DNA from: Streptococcus sanguinis
Lineage (GTDB): Bacteria > Bacillota > Bacilli > Lactobacillales > Streptococcaceae
Direction of reading: 5' to 3'
DNA length: 64,000 bases
Assembly (NCBI RefSeq): GCF_900635155.1
Contig: NZ_LR134002.1
Span: 1,054,001-1,118,000 of the forward strand
In this document: piece after piece, positions 48,154-57,991 of the stretch
Position numbering within the stretch: the stretch's first letter is position 1
Layout of the letters: each line of letters starts with the position of its first letter
Notes under the pieces: model-generated
Database searches by the model: none
What the model saw: the letters and a program-made list of their open reading frames with translations, nothing else
Told to the model about the DNA's origin: nothing
Translations under genes and position numbers: made by a program

Positions 48154-49040
48154 GGTTTGAGTTTATTGCCGACGAACATGTCAAGGTGAAGACTTTTTTG
48201 AAGCGGCATGAAATTTCCAAAGGCCTCTTGGCTAAGATAAAATTTTCCGGAGGAAACATTCTCGTCAACCATCAGCCTCAGAACGCTGTTTATCTCTTGG
48301 ATATTGGCGATAAGGTGACGATTGACATCCCGTCTGAAAAGGGATTTGAGAGCCTGAAGGCTGTTGATAAGGACTTGTCTGTCATTTACGAAGATGAGCA
48401 TTTTTTGATTTTGGATAAGCCGGCAGGGGTGGCCAGTATTCCCAGTGTTAACCATTCCAATACCATGGCTAATTTCGTTAAGGCTTACTATATTGGTCAG
48501 GACTATGAAAACCAACAGGTGCATATCGTGACGCGTTTGGATAAGGATACAAGTGGGCTCATGCTCTTTGCCAAGCATGGCTATGCTCATGCAAGATTGG
48601 ACAAGCAGCTGCAGAGGAAGCTGATAGAAAAGCGCTATTACGCTCTGGTTAGGGGTAGTGGTCTCCTAGAAGAACAAGGCGAGATTATTGCTCCGATAGG
48701 GCGCAACCCTGAGAGTATCATTACGAGGCGCGTGACAGAGGATGGCAAGTACGCCCATACCAGCTACAAGGTCATAGAGCGATTTGGAGATGTCTATCTG
48801 GTGGATATCCATCTTCATACTGGGCGGACTCATCAAATCCGCGTTCATTTTTCACACATTGGCTTTCCGCTTTTGGGTGATGACCTTTATGGAGGGAGTT
48901 TGGTACACGGAATAGAGCGTCAAGCTTTGCATTGCCATTCTTTGAAATTTTATAATCCTTTTAGCGGTCAGGAAGTTGAGCGCGCCAGTCCTTTGCCGGA
49001 AGATTTTAAACAAGTTATCAAGAAATTAAAAGCTAAATAG
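48150..49040 (+). CDS. rluD: RluD-type 23S rRNA pseudouridine synthase
   Basis: The enzyme isomerises uridine to pseudouridine in rRNA. The 296-aa protein has an N-terminal S4-like region ([19 protein letters not shown]). The catalytic motif is [17 protein letters not shown] (Asp near 130), and [28 protein letters not shown] follows. The start ATG 48150 overlaps the nadK stop and is preceded by GCAAGGA. Which uridines it modifies cannot be read from sequence; RluD-like is the closest label. Confidence 0.9.
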   Translation: MRFEFIADEHVKVKTFLKRHEISKGLLAKIKFSGGNILVNHQPQNAVYLLDIGDKVTIDIPSEKGFESLKAVDKDLSVIYEDEHFLILDKPAGVASIPSVNHSNTMANFVKAYYIGQDYENQQVHIVTRLDKDTSGLMLFAKHGYAHARLDKQLQRKLIEKRYYALVRGSGLLEEQGEIIAPIGRNPESIITRRVTEDGKYAHTSYKVIERFGDVYLVDIHLHTGRTHQIRVHFSHIGFPLLGDDLYGGSLVHGIERQALHCHSLKFYNPFSGQEVERASPLPEDFKQVIKKLKAK

Positions 49041-49060
49041 ATAAAGGAGTGTTAAGAACA

Positions 49061-50038
49061 ATGAAAATTTTTGACTCAATTCGTGAAGCCTTGAAAGATA
49101 AGGAAGTAAAGATTGTCTTGCCAGAGGGTGAAGAACCGCGTATTCTGCAGGCGACCAAACTATTGGTGAAAGAAACCAGTATTACACCAGTTCTTTTGGG
49201 TAATCCTGATAAAATCCGTATTTATCTAGAAATTGAAGGGATAAAAGAAGGGTATCAGGTTATTGATCCTTCAAACTGTTCTTGCTTCGAGGAAATGGTA
49301 GAGGCTTTCGTTGAGCGTCGTAAAGGGAAAATCACAGCAGACGAAGCACGCCAGTTGCTAAAGGAAGATGTCAACTACTTTGGTGTTATGTTGGTTTATC
49401 TTGGTAAAGTCCAAGGAATGGTTTCAGGAGCGATTCACTCCACTGCAGCGACTGTTCGGCCGGCTCTACAAATTATCAAGACTCTGCCTTGGGTGTCTCG
49501 CACTTCAGGAGCTTTCCTCATGGTGCGTGATGATGAGCGTTATATTTTCAGTGACTGTGCCATCAATATAGATCCAGACGCCAATATCTTGGCAGAGATT
49601 GCTGTTAACTCAGCCCTAACAGCGCAGATTTTCGGTATCGATCCTAAAGTTGCTATGCTCAGCTATTCGACCAAGGGCTCTGGTTTCGGAGAGAAGGTTG
49701 ATAAGGTCGTAGAAGCAACTAAGCTAGCTCGGGAAATGCGTCCAGACTTGGTTATCGATGGTGAATTGCAGTTTGATGCAGCTTTTGTTCCTGCAACAGC
49801 AGAACTGAAAGCGCCTGGCAGCCCGGTGGCTGGTCAAGCAACTGTCTTTGTCTTCCCAAGTATTGAAGCAGGTAATATCAGCTACAAGATGGCAGAGCGT
49901 TTGGGTGGCTTTTCAGCGGTAGGGCCTATCCTGCAGGGCCTTAACCATCCAGTTAATGACCTTTCCCGAGGATGTAATGCGGATGATGTATACAAGCTGA
50001 CTTTGATTACAGCCAGTCAGGCTGTCGGCCATTATTAA
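49061..50038 (+). CDS. pta: Phosphate acetyltransferase Pta
   Basis: Pta converts acetyl-CoA and phosphate to acetyl phosphate, which gives ATP through acetate kinase and can phosphorylate response regulators. The 325-aa protein is the short form without the N-terminal DRTGG-type domain. Motifs include IVLPEGEEPRILQA, VSGAIHSTAATVRPALQIIKT and MLSYSTKGSG. The start ATG 49061 is 11 bases after AAAGGAG (49043-49049). Confidence 0.95.
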   Translation: MKIFDSIREALKDKEVKIVLPEGEEPRILQATKLLVKETSITPVLLGNPDKIRIYLEIEGIKEGYQVIDPSNCSCFEEMVEAFVERRKGKITADEARQLLKEDVNYFGVMLVYLGKVQGMVSGAIHSTAATVRPALQIIKTLPWVSRTSGAFLMVRDDERYIFSDCAINIDPDANILAEIAVNSALTAQIFGIDPKVAMLSYSTKGSGFGEKVDKVVEATKLAREMRPDLVIDGELQFDAAFVPATAELKAPGSPVAGQATVFVFPSIEAGNISYKMAERLGGFSAVGPILQGLNHPVNDLSRGCNADDVYKLTLITASQAVGHY

Positions 50039-50054
50039 ACGATAGGAAACAATT

Positions 50055-50079
50055 GGAGGGCATAAGCTCTCCTATTTTT
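50055..50079 (+). terminator. Terminator after pta
   Basis: GGAGGGC (50055-50061) pairs with GCTCTCC (50066-50072), loop ATAA, followed by a T-rich run. Confidence 0.75.
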
Positions 50080-50088
50080 CTTTCCTTA

Positions 50089-50097
50089 TGCTATACT
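50089..50097 (+). promoter_or_regulatory. Extended -10 element immediately before mutY
   Basis: TGCTATACT (50089-50097) is an extended -10 with the -10 hexamer TATACT ending seven bases before ATG 50104. Transcription would begin at or next to the start codon. Confidence 0.5.
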
Positions 50098-50103
50098 AGA
50101 TTT

Positions 50104-51234
50104 ATGTTAGATTTGAAAGAATATGGAATTGAGATGTGGGAGGCAGATAAAATCGCCTCTTTTCGCGAGAAATTATTGACTTGGTATGATGAAAATAAAC
50201 GTGATCTACCTTGGCGCAGGACAAATAATCCTTATCATATCTGGGTTTCTGAGATTATGCTGCAGCAGACTCGGGTGGACACTGTGATTCCTTACTATGA
50301 GCGCTTTCTTGATTGGTTCCCGACAGTAGCTGATTTAGCACAGGCACCAGAGGATAGACTCCTCAAGGCTTGGGAAGGGTTGGGGTATTATTCGCGGGTG
50401 CGAAATATGCAAAAAGCAGCCCAGCAGATAATGACGGATTTCGCTGGAAAATTTCCTGATAGCTATGAAGGAATTGCTAGCCTTAAAGGAATTGGACCTT
50501 ATACAGCTGGTGCCATTGCTAGTATCGCCTTTGGTCTAGCTGAGCCTGCGGTGGATGGCAATGTCATGCGGGTGCTTAGTCGATTGTTTGAAGTGAATCT
50601 AGATATTGGCCAACCCAGCAATCGTAAGGTCTTTCAGGCGATGATGGAGATTTTGATTGATCCAGACAGACCAGGAGATTTCAATCAGGCACTGATGGAT
50701 TTGGGGTCAGATATCGAAGCCCCTGTTAATCCTCGTCCAGAAGAAAGTCCTGTAAAAGAGTTCAGCGCAGCTTATTTACACGGAACAATGGATAAATATC
50801 CAATCAAAGCACCTAAAAAGAAGCCAGTTCCGGTCTATCTTCAGGGTTTGATTATCGAAAATGAACAGGGACAATTCTTACTTGAAAAGAATGAGGCTGC
50901 TGGCCTGTTATCAGGTTTTTGGCATTTTCCCTTGATTGAAATCGAGGAGTTTCAAGCAGAAAATCAGCCAAGTCTGGATTTATCTCCTCAAGAAAGCTTT
51001 GAGCAGGATTATGATTTGATTGTTGATTGGCAGCAGCAGTCCATTTCAAATGTTCAGCATGTTTTCAGTCATCGCAAGTGGCATATCCAGCTGGCTTATG
51101 GCCGAGTTAATGAAAGTCAGCACGCAGCTGAGGGAGAAGTCTTGTGGCTTCATCCAGAAGACTTTGGCAATTACCCCTTTGCCAAACCCCAGCAGAAGAT
51201 GTGGGAGGCTTTTCAGGAAGTTAGAAATAAATAA
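50104..51234 (+). CDS. mutY: A/G-specific adenine glycosylase MutY, lacking the [4Fe-4S] cysteines
   Basis: MutY removes adenine mispaired with 8-oxoguanine. The helix-hairpin-helix SLKGIGPYTAGAIASIAFG with following catalytic Asp (AVDGNVMRVL) and the early WVSEIMLQQTRV with catalytic Glu are intact. The region that normally holds the C-X6-C-X2-C-X5-C cluster reads MDLGSDIEAPVNPRPEESPV and has no cysteine, a trait I also recall in S. pneumoniae. A C-terminal Nudix-like 8-oxoG recognition domain follows (about 230-376). I chose ATG 50104 (MLDLKEYG) by homology; there is no good ribosome binding site, and ATG 50134 is an alternative. Confidence 0.92.
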   Translation: MLDLKEYGIEMWEADKIASFREKLLTWYDENKRDLPWRRTNNPYHIWVSEIMLQQTRVDTVIPYYERFLDWFPTVADLAQAPEDRLLKAWEGLGYYSRVRNMQKAAQQIMTDFAGKFPDSYEGIASLKGIGPYTAGAIASIAFGLAEPAVDGNVMRVLSRLFEVNLDIGQPSNRKVFQAMMEILIDPDRPGDFNQALMDLGSDIEAPVNPRPEESPVKEFSAAYLHGTMDKYPIKAPKKKPVPVYLQGLIIENEQGQFLLEKNEAAGLLSGFWHFPLIEIEEFQAENQPSLDLSPQESFEQDYDLIVDWQQQSISNVQHVFSHRKWHIQLAYGRVNESQHAAEGEVLWLHPEDFGNYPFAKPQQKMWEAFQEVRNK

Positions 51235-51235
51235 A

Positions 51236-51267
51236 AAAATCTGGGACTCTTTTTGTCTCAGATTTTT
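51236..51267. terminator. Bidirectional terminator between mutY and the thioredoxin-like gene
   Basis: AAATCTGGGAC (51237-51247) pairs with GTCTCAGATTT (51255-51265), with A- and T-runs outside. Confidence 0.8.
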
Positions 51268-51281
51268 GAATTGAATCAATT

Positions 51282-51629
51282 TTATAAGTTTGCAAAAGCT
51301 TTAATCTCATCTGCAGTCATAGAAGAATCACAACGAACAGATACTTGGCCGTCTTGAACATGAACAAAACCAGGAACCGTCGGAATGCTGTATTCAGAGC
51401 GGAAGGCTTGCAGTTTCTCTAATTCGCTGGCTTCTTCGCTATTGATAAAGAAAATATGTGCCTTGGTATCAGCGACAACGCCAGCAAGAGTAGCAGCGAA
51501 TTTACGGCAGTAAGGGCAAGTTTTGCGACCTACGAAGAAAGTTGCTGTCTCTTTATCAGAAATCACTTGATGAGCACGGTCAACAGTTGTGACTTCTAAG
51601 TCTTTAATATTTTGAGCAAAGTGTTCCAT
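51282..51629 (-). CDS. Thioredoxin-fold protein with CPYC motif
   Basis: The 115-aa protein has the redox motif KTCPYCRKFA (about 37-46) and a cis-Pro-like segment SIPTVPGFVHV, so it is a thioredoxin/glutaredoxin-like fold. It resembles bacteriocin-transport accessory (PedC/BrcD-like) proteins that are common in streptococci away from bacteriocin genes. There is no signal peptide, so it is cytoplasmic. A disulfide-reducing role is likely; the partner is unknown. It lies downstream of pgm, past two terminators. Confidence 0.82.
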   Translation of the reverse strand: MEHFAQNIKDLEVTTVDRAHQVISDKETATFFVGRKTCPYCRKFAATLAGVVADTKAHIFFINSEEASELEKLQAFRSEYSIPTVPGFVHVQDGQVSVRCDSSMTADEIKAFANL

Positions 51630-51666
51630 AAATAATCCTCATTTCTTTTGATAAAACTAGTATGCC

Positions 51667-51733
51667 ATAAAAAGCAAAAAAATGCTTGATTTGGAAACGA
51701 AAAACCAGAGAATGCGAAATCCATCCTCTGGTT
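51667..51733 (-). terminator. Two consecutive minus-strand terminators after pgm
   Basis: On the minus strand, CTCTGGTT/AACCAGAG (positions 51726-51733 and 51703-51710) form a hairpin with a T-run. Further on, AAGCA/TGCTT (51682-51686 and 51671-51675) form a second hairpin with T-rich flanks. Confidence 0.7.
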
Positions 51734-51745
51734 GATAGTGTTATT

Positions 51746-53464
51746 TTACTTGATAAAAGCATTAATCTCTGCTTCAATAGCAGCAATTTTTGCTTGAGCA
51801 TTCTCATTGCTATCACCGACAACGGCAATGTAGAACTTGATTTTTGGTTCTGTTCCGGATGGACGGACAGCAATCCAAGAGCCATCAGCCAAAGTATATT
51901 TCAGCACATCGCTTGGAGGAGTCGTCAGAGCTGTAACAGTACCATCTGCGGCGGTAGAAGTCTGCGCCTTAAAGTCTTCAGTAACAGAAATAGCAGTAGC
52001 GTTGAAATCTTTTGGACCATTGTCGCGGAACTTAGCCATGATAGCCTTGATTTGCTCAGCTCCATCAACACCTGACAGTGTGACAGAGATAGTCTTTTCA
52101 GCAAAGTAACCATACTCTTTGTAGATTTCTTCAATACCGTCAGCCAGAGTCAAGCCACGTGAGCGGTAGTAGGCAGCAAGCTCAGCCACGACTAAAACAG
52201 CTTGGATAGCATCTTTATCACGTACAAATGGCTTAATCAGATAGCCGAAGCTTTCTTCAAATCCCATCATGTAGGTGTGGTTGTGTTTTTCTTCGAATTC
52301 TTGAATCTTTTCAGCGATAAATTTGAAACCAGTCAAGACATTGAACATGGATGCGCCATAACTTTCAGCAATCTTGGTCACCAAGTCAGTAGAAACGATA
52401 GACTTGCAGAGAGCTGCGTTAGCTGGCAGAGTTCCAGCACTCTTATGGGCTTCCAAGATGTATTTAGCCATAATGGCTCCGATTTGGTTACCTGAAAGGT
52501 TGAGGTAGCTTCCGTCTTTTTGCAGAACTTCTACACCGACACGGTCAGCATCTGGGTCAGTTGCGACCAAGACATCTGCACCAACTTTACGGCCTAATTC
52601 CTCTGCTAAGGCAAAGGCTGCTTGGCTTTCAGGGTTTGGAGACTTAACAGTAGAGAAGTCAGGATCAGCTACAGCTTGAGCTTCAACAATTTCTACAGAA
52701 TCAAATCCAGCTTGAGCCAAAGCGCGACGAGCCAACATTTCACCAGTACCGTGCAGTGGAGTATAGACAATCTTCATGTCCTTGCCGTATTCATCAATCA
52801 GTTTTTGGTTGATATTTACATCTTTAACTTCCTTGAGGTATTCAGCATCAATAGCATCGCCAATCACTTCAATCAAGCCAGAAGCTTTTTCAGCTTCAAC
52901 ATCAGCGACCTCAATAGCAAAAGGATTTTCAATAGCACGGATGTAGTCAGTCAATGCATCTGCATCATGCGGAGGCATTTGTCCGCCGTCTTCACCATAT
53001 ACCTTGTAGCCGTTAAATGGAGCAGGGTTGTGGCTGGCCGTAATCATGATACCAGCAAAAGTTCCTAAATGACGTACCGCAAATGAAAGTTCTGGAGTTG
53101 GGCGCAGACTTTCAAAGACATAGGACTTGATGCCGTGCTTAGCTAAAACAGCAGCAGATTCAAAGGCAAATTCTGGTGAGAAATGACGGGAGTCGTAAGC
53201 AATCGCAACACCGCGTTTTTTGAACTCATCACCTTTTTCTTCAATCAAGCGAGCCAAACCTTCGGTTGCCTGACGGACAACATAAATATTAATACGGTTG
53301 GTACCAGCGCCAATCAAACCACGCATACCAGCAGTACCAAACTCAAGATTGGTGTAAAAGGCATCTTCCTTAGTTTTTTCATCCATACTATTCAAGTCTT
53401 GGCGAAGATAGTCAGGAAGTTCAGCATAATCAAGCCATTTTTTGAAGTTATCTTGATAAGTCAT
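51746..53464 (-). CDS. pgm: Phosphoglucomutase / phospho-sugar mutase
   Basis: The enzyme interconverts glucose-6- and glucose-1-phosphate, feeding capsule, teichoic acid and galactose metabolism. The 572-aa protein has the phosphoserine loop ITASHNPAPFNGYKVYG (about 140-156), the metal loop ATDPDADRVGVEV and the phosphate-binding SGTEPKIKFY at the C-terminus. The start MTYQDNFKKWLDY follows an AAAGGAGAC ribosome binding site. Monocistronic. Confidence 0.95.
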   Translation of the reverse strand: MTYQDNFKKWLDYAELPDYLRQDLNSMDEKTKEDAFYTNLEFGTAGMRGLIGAGTNRINIYVVRQATEGLARLIEEKGDEFKKRGVAIAYDSRHFSPEFAFESAAVLAKHGIKSYVFESLRPTPELSFAVRHLGTFAGIMITASHNPAPFNGYKVYGEDGGQMPPHDADALTDYIRAIENPFAIEVADVEAEKASGLIEVIGDAIDAEYLKEVKDVNINQKLIDEYGKDMKIVYTPLHGTGEMLARRALAQAGFDSVEIVEAQAVADPDFSTVKSPNPESQAAFALAEELGRKVGADVLVATDPDADRVGVEVLQKDGSYLNLSGNQIGAIMAKYILEAHKSAGTLPANAALCKSIVSTDLVTKIAESYGASMFNVLTGFKFIAEKIQEFEEKHNHTYMMGFEESFGYLIKPFVRDKDAIQAVLVVAELAAYYRSRGLTLADGIEEIYKEYGYFAEKTISVTLSGVDGAEQIKAIMAKFRDNGPKDFNATAISVTEDFKAQTSTAADGTVTALTTPPSDVLKYTLADGSWIAVRPSGTEPKIKFYIAVVGDSNENAQAKIAAIEAEINAFIK

Positions 53465-53702
53465 AGGTGGAGTCTCCTTTATTTTTAAAATGAAGAGATG
53501 GAAATTTTAGTAAAAAATCCTGCTCTTAAATTTTCTTAATCGCTTTCATTGTAGCATATTTTCATTAATTTTGAAAGAGGTTACCTAGAAAACGATGAAA
53601 TACTTTTCAAGGCATTGTTTCAAAGATTTCAGAATGGTATTGCAGAATTGCGAGCTTAAAAAAAGACCAAAGCATTGCTTGGTCTGGAAAGCTAAATCAT
53701 CA

Positions 53703-54266
53703 TCATTTTTTGGCTTTTTCAAGCGCAGGAATGATAGTTGCTGTCAAAATCGCAGAAATGATTAACTCGGCAATGGAATTTGCTGATAGAATCACAGCCA
53801 GAAGTGCTTTGATATCACCTTGGTATACATTTGCAAAGAGAAAGAAGATACCGCCCAAGACGAAGATGGTATTAGTGGCAGAACCAACGGAGCCTGCTAG
53901 AATCAAGCCGGCTTTATTTTTCATTGCTTTATATACGAAATAAGGAGTGATACCGATGAGAATGCGAGGCACCATGGCAACAAGAAGCGAAGAAATGCTT
54001 CCATTTGGTACAAAAGGGCTAAAGAGATAGCTGGTTGGCAGCAGCACCAAGGTATTGGTAACAACGCTGATACATCCCATGAGCCCACCTAGAACAGCTC
54101 CGACTTTAGGGCCATAGAGGATACTGGCGATAATCACTGGGATGTGAATAATCGTAGGTTTAATCGGTACTGGAAGTAAGTTGAAAATAACCGAGCTGAG
54201 CAGGTGCAGTACCAACATAATGGCAAAGAAAATAGCAATTTGAGCAATTTTAGACTGTTTTTTCAT
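53703..54266 (-). CDS. ECF transporter S component, probably pantothenate-specific (PanT)
   Basis: The 187-aa integral membrane protein has about six hydrophobic segments and the family start SKIAQIAIFFAIMLVLHLLSS. The loop YGPKVGAVLGGLMGCIS is typical of S components. It overlaps coaC by 17 bases and follows coaB-coaC, so pantothenate, the CoA precursor, is the likely substrate. The shared ECF ATPases and T component are not in this window. Confidence 0.82.
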   Translation of the reverse strand: MKKQSKIAQIAIFFAIMLVLHLLSSVIFNLLPVPIKPTIIHIPVIIASILYGPKVGAVLGGLMGCISVVTNTLVLLPTSYLFSPFVPNGSISSLLVAMVPRILIGITPYFVYKAMKNKAGLILAGSVGSATNTIFVLGGIFFLFANVYQGDIKALLAVILSANSIAELIISAILTATIIPALEKAKK

Positions 54267-54801
54267 AAATAAGTTCCTTTACTATATTAATAATCGTATC
54301 AATTTCAGCTAGAGCACCTGTCCCCTGATCGCCACAGGCTAGAACGGCTTCACGCGGTTGGATAATCCTCCATCCAAAATGCTGCAGGCGCTCCAAATTG
54401 TGCTGGGTTAGTGGATTTTCAAACATTTTAGTGTTCATAGCTGGAGCTAAAACTTTCTTGGTATGAGGCGGCAGAGCCAGGGCGGTAGCTGTCACTATAT
54501 TATCAGCTAAGCCGTTAGCTAATTTAGCGATGGTATTTGCTGTAGCTGGCGCCAACAAAAAGAGGTCAGACTCTTTAGCGATGTCAATGTGATTGACCTT
54601 GCTAGGGTCAGGTTCTTGCATAATATCAATTGCAACTGGTCTTTGCGACAAGACTTGCAGGGTCAGCGGTGTGATAAATTCTGTAGCTGCCTCTGTCATG
54701 AGGACAGCAACTTTAAAGTTCTCTTTCTTTAGACGACTGGTGATATCAGCAGCCTTGTAAGCTGATATGCTGCCGCTAACTGCTAAGATAATCTGAGTCA
54801 T
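54250..54801 (-). CDS. coaC: Phosphopantothenoylcysteine decarboxylase CoaC
   Basis: This flavoprotein decarboxylates 4'-phosphopantothenoylcysteine to phosphopantetheine. The 183-aa protein has the FMN loop LAVSGSISAYKAADI (about 5-19). It also has the active-site segment NHIDIAKESDLFLLAPATANTIAKLANG with catalytic His, PAMNTKMFENP and ACGDQGTGAL. In most bacteria it is fused with CoaB; streptococci keep it separate. Confidence 0.93.
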   Translation of the reverse strand: MTQIILAVSGSISAYKAADITSRLKKENFKVAVLMTEAATEFITPLTLQVLSQRPVAIDIMQEPDPSKVNHIDIAKESDLFLLAPATANTIAKLANGLADNIVTATALALPPHTKKVLAPAMNTKMFENPLTQHNLERLQHFGWRIIQPREAVLACGDQGTGALAEIDTIINIVKELIYEKTV

Positions 54802-54812
54802 GTTTTCCCTCC

Positions 54813-55496
54813 TTATGGACTGTGGATATGCAGGTAGAGGAGCTGAGCAATTTCTTCTTTGGATTGAGCTTGAGTTACAGTCTCTTTTCTGACAAGATAG
54901 GCTTTGTGCTCATGGTTAGAAATATCTGTCAAATCATTGGCGACAATGATTTCTGCCTGATTTTTTATGAGACTGGCTCGCGCGGTCTTGAGTAACTCTT
55001 CCTTAGAAACATCGACCAAGAGTTTGAAGCCAATCAAGCGAATGTCTGGATTCCATTTTTTTACTAGGCTGATGATTTTAGGTGTCTTTTTGAGAAAAAG
55101 AACTTGAACATCATCCTGAGAAGAAATCTTGCTTTCTGAGTTAGTCTTATTCAGAAATTCAGTCATATCAGAGCTAGCTGCTACAGCTTCCAAACTAGTC
55201 ATGTAGACGGGAGTATAATCAGAGACTGCCATTGCATGAATAAGTACATCATGTGTGTGAACGAGCGGCTCCAGGCTTTCAAGCAGTTCTGCAACATTTT
55301 CAATCTGGACAATGGTAAGGTTGGGATGAGCTGCAGGGCGAACAGCTTTAGAAGTCGTCACCAGAGTCACCTGATCGCCCTTGTCTAGGAAATTTTCAGC
55401 TATAATTTTGCCAAGCTGGCCTGTCGAATGATTGGTAATAGAGCGGACACGGTCGATTTTCTCGCTGGTCCCGCCAGAAGTAATCAATATGTTCAT
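54813..55496 (-). CDS. coaB: Phosphopantothenate-cysteine ligase CoaB
   Basis: CoaB joins cysteine to 4'-phosphopantothenate. The 227-aa protein has ILITSGGTSEKIDRVRSITNHSTGQLGKIIAE at the N-terminus (nucleotide site), AVSDYTPVY and KKTPKIISLVKKWNPDIRLIGFKLLVDV. It precedes coaC by 11 bases. Together with the S component it forms a three-gene CoA supply operon read leftwards, divergent from fhs. Confidence 0.92.
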   Translation of the reverse strand: MNILITSGGTSEKIDRVRSITNHSTGQLGKIIAENFLDKGDQVTLVTTSKAVRPAAHPNLTIVQIENVAELLESLEPLVHTHDVLIHAMAVSDYTPVYMTSLEAVAASSDMTEFLNKTNSESKISSQDDVQVLFLKKTPKIISLVKKWNPDIRLIGFKLLVDVSKEELLKTARASLIKNQAEIIVANDLTDISNHEHKAYLVRKETVTQAQSKEEIAQLLYLHIHSP

Positions 55497-55709
55497 AGCA
55501 CTATTTTACAAGAAAAAAGAAATTTAGTAAAATAATTCTAATTGCAGAGTGTCACAGCGGAAAATAATTCTCTGAAATCTTATATTTTAGAGAATTTAAA
55601 TTTCTTAACTTTTCTTTTTCCCGAACATTAAAATCTTTTTAGAGCTTAATCATGTAGAGTTTGCTCTTTTTTGTTATAATCTTTATATTAATTGACAGAG
55701 GAGTTCTTG

Positions 55710-57380
55710 ATGAAAACAGATATTGAAATTGCTCAAAGTGTTGAATTGAAGCCTATTGTTGATGTAGTGAAAAAAGTCGGCATCAACTATGATGACTTGG
55801 AATTATATGGTAAGTACAAAGCTAAGCTAAGCTTTGATAAAATTCGTGAGGTTGAAAAAAATCCTGTTGGCAAACTGATTTTGGTAACGGCAATCAATCC
55901 GACACCTGCTGGAGAAGGTAAATCTACCATTACCATTGGACTGGCTGACGCACTCAATAAAATTGGCAAGAAAACTATGATTGCCATCCGCGAACCATCT
56001 TTGGGGCCGGTTATGGGCATCAAAGGGGGAGCAGCCGGCGGCGGTCACGCGCAAGTTTTACCGATGGAAGATATCAACTTGCATTTTACTGGTGACATGC
56101 ATGCCATCACGACTGCTAATAATGCCCTGTCAGCTTTTATCGATAATCACCTTCATCAGGGAAATGCACTGGGAATCGATCAGCGCCGCATTATTTGGAA
56201 ACGGGTGGTTGATCTAAATGACCGAGCTCTTCGCCATGTGACCGTTGGCTTAGGAAGTCCTGTTAATGGTATTCCGCGCGAAGATGGCTTTGATATCTCG
56301 GTTGCCTCTGAAATTATGGCGATTCTTTGCCTAGCTACGGATATTGAAGATTTGAAAAAGCGCTTGGCTAACATTGTCATCGGTTATCGCTATGACCGCT
56401 CACCAGTCTATGTTCGTGACCTTGAGGTAGAAGGAGCCTTGGCTTTAGTCTTGAAAGATGCGATTAAGCCAAATCTAGTTCAGACTATTTACGGGACACC
56501 AGCCTTTGTTCATGGCGGACCTTTTGCTAATATCGCTCATGGATGTAACTCTGTTTTAGCGACTAGCACAGCGCTGCGCTTGGCTGATTATTCAGTGACT
56601 GAAGCAGGATTTGGTGCGGATCTTGGTGCTGAAAAATTCTTAGATATTAAAACACCAAACTTACCAACTTCTCCAGATGCAGTAGTGATTGTTGCAACCT
56701 TGCGCGCCCTCAAGATGAATGGTGGAGTAGCTAAGGATGCACTTACAGAAGAGAATGTTGAGGCAATCCGAGCTGGTTTTGCTAATCTTAAGCGGCACGT
56801 TGAAAATATCCGTAAGTTCGGTATTCCAGCAGTTGTTGCTATTAATGAATTTGTATCTGATACGGAAGCTGAAATTGCTACTCTGAAAGACCTATGTGCA
56901 GAAATCGGAGTACCGGTTGAGCTAGCTAGCGTCTGGGCTGATGGTGCCGAAGGTGGTGTATCTCTGGCTGAGACTGTAGTCAAAACCATTAATGAAGAAC
57001 CTGCTCATTACACTCGTCTCTATGACAACGACCTCTCTATTGAAGAAAAAATCGAGAAGATTGTCAGAGAAATCTATCGTGGTTCAAAGGTAAACTTTGA
57101 GAAAAAAGCGCAGACTCAGATTCGCGAAATTGTCAAAAATGGCTGGGACAAGCTGCCAATCTGTATGGCTAAAACACAGTATAGCTTCTCAGACAATCCT
57201 GCTGCTCTGGGCGCGCCAGAAAATTTCGAAATTACCATTCGTGAATTGGTACCAAAACTTGGGGCAGGCTTTATCGTGGCTTTGACAGGAGATGTCATGA
57301 CCATGCCAGGATTGCCAAAACGTCCTGCTGCGCTTAATATGGATGTTGCAGCAGACGGCACAGCCATTGGTCTATTTTAA
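55710..57380 (+). CDS. fhs: Formate-tetrahydrofolate ligase
   Basis: Fhs charges tetrahydrofolate with formate for purine and fMet synthesis. The 556-aa protein has the ATP loop [14 protein letters not shown] (about 65-78), [19 protein letters not shown] and the C-terminal [18 protein letters not shown]. The start is ATG 55710, six bases after CAGAGGAG (55696-55703); an in-frame TTG at 55692 overlaps that site. A -10 TATAAT is at 55675-55680. Confidence 0.97.
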   Translation: MKTDIEIAQSVELKPIVDVVKKVGINYDDLELYGKYKAKLSFDKIREVEKNPVGKLILVTAINPTPAGEGKSTITIGLADALNKIGKKTMIAIREPSLGPVMGIKGGAAGGGHAQVLPMEDINLHFTGDMHAITTANNALSAFIDNHLHQGNALGIDQRRIIWKRVVDLNDRALRHVTVGLGSPVNGIPREDGFDISVASEIMAILCLATDIEDLKKRLANIVIGYRYDRSPVYVRDLEVEGALALVLKDAIKPNLVQTIYGTPAFVHGGPFANIAHGCNSVLATSTALRLADYSVTEAGFGADLGAEKFLDIKTPNLPTSPDAVVIVATLRALKMNGGVAKDALTEENVEAIRAGFANLKRHVENIRKFGIPAVVAINEFVSDTEAEIATLKDLCAEIGVPVELASVWADGAEGGVSLAETVVKTINEEPAHYTRLYDNDLSIEEKIEKIVREIYRGSKVNFEKKAQTQIREIVKNGWDKLPICMAKTQYSFSDNPAALGAPENFEITIRELVPKLGAGFIVALTGDVMTMPGLPKRPAALNMDVAADGTAIGLF

Positions 57381-57388
57381 TCTTGGTT

Positions 57389-57415
57389 TAAAAGGCTCTT
57401 TACGAGTCTTTTTTT
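57389..57415 (+). terminator. Terminator after fhs
   Basis: AAAGGCTC-TTTAC-GAGTCTTT with a T-run (57391-57415). The -10 box TATAAT of the next gene begins three bases later, at 57418. Confidence 0.75.
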
Positions 57416-57457
57416 GGTATAATAGTGAAAATAATGAGAATTGAATATGGAGCCAAC

Positions 57458-57991
57458 ATGAACATTAGATTAGCAAACCCATCAGACGTTGCGACTTTGC
57501 TTGCTATTTATGCGCCTTATGTAGAAAATACAGCCATCACTTTTGAATATGAAGTACCGACCATTAAGGATTTTGCAACTAGAATTGAGAAAACATTGGA
57601 AAAATATCCTTATCTCGTAGCGGAAGAAGATGGTTTAATTTTAGGTTATGCCTATGCTTCGACTTATTATGCGCGTGCAGCCTATGATTGGGCGGTGGAA
57701 TTGTCCGTCTATGCCAGTCAAGATGCTAGAGGAAAAGGAGTCGGCAGTAAGCTTTATGATGAACTTGAAGACCTGTTAGATCAGATGGGATATATGCATT
57801 TTCTAGCTTGTATTTCTTTACCTAACGAAGATAGCATTGCTTTTCATACTAAGCGAGGTTATAAGCAAGTAGCACATTTCCCTAAAATTGGCTATAAATT
57901 CGAACGTTGGCATGACATTGTTTGGCTCCAAAAGTCCTTAGACAAGCAAGCTAAACCAATCAAACCTTTAAAAGAAATGGAGTGGAAATGA
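57458..57991 (+). CDS. GNAT acetyltransferase, phosphinothricin-acetyltransferase-like
   Basis: The 177-aa protein resembles PAT-like acetyltransferases: MNIRLANPSDVATLLAIYAPYV, NTAITFEYEVPT, ELSVYASQDARGKGVGSKLYDEL (acetyl-CoA site, about 88-110) and GYKFERWHDIVWLQK. The start is ATG 57458 after ATGGAG; an in-frame start at 57425 lies almost on the -10 box. It overlaps the lipoprotein gene by ATGA. The substrate is unknown. Confidence 0.85.
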   Translation: MNIRLANPSDVATLLAIYAPYVENTAITFEYEVPTIKDFATRIEKTLEKYPYLVAEEDGLILGYAYASTYYARAAYDWAVELSVYASQDARGKGVGSKLYDELEDLLDQMGYMHFLACISLPNEDSIAFHTKRGYKQVAHFPKIGYKFERWHDIVWLQKSLDKQAKPIKPLKEMEWK

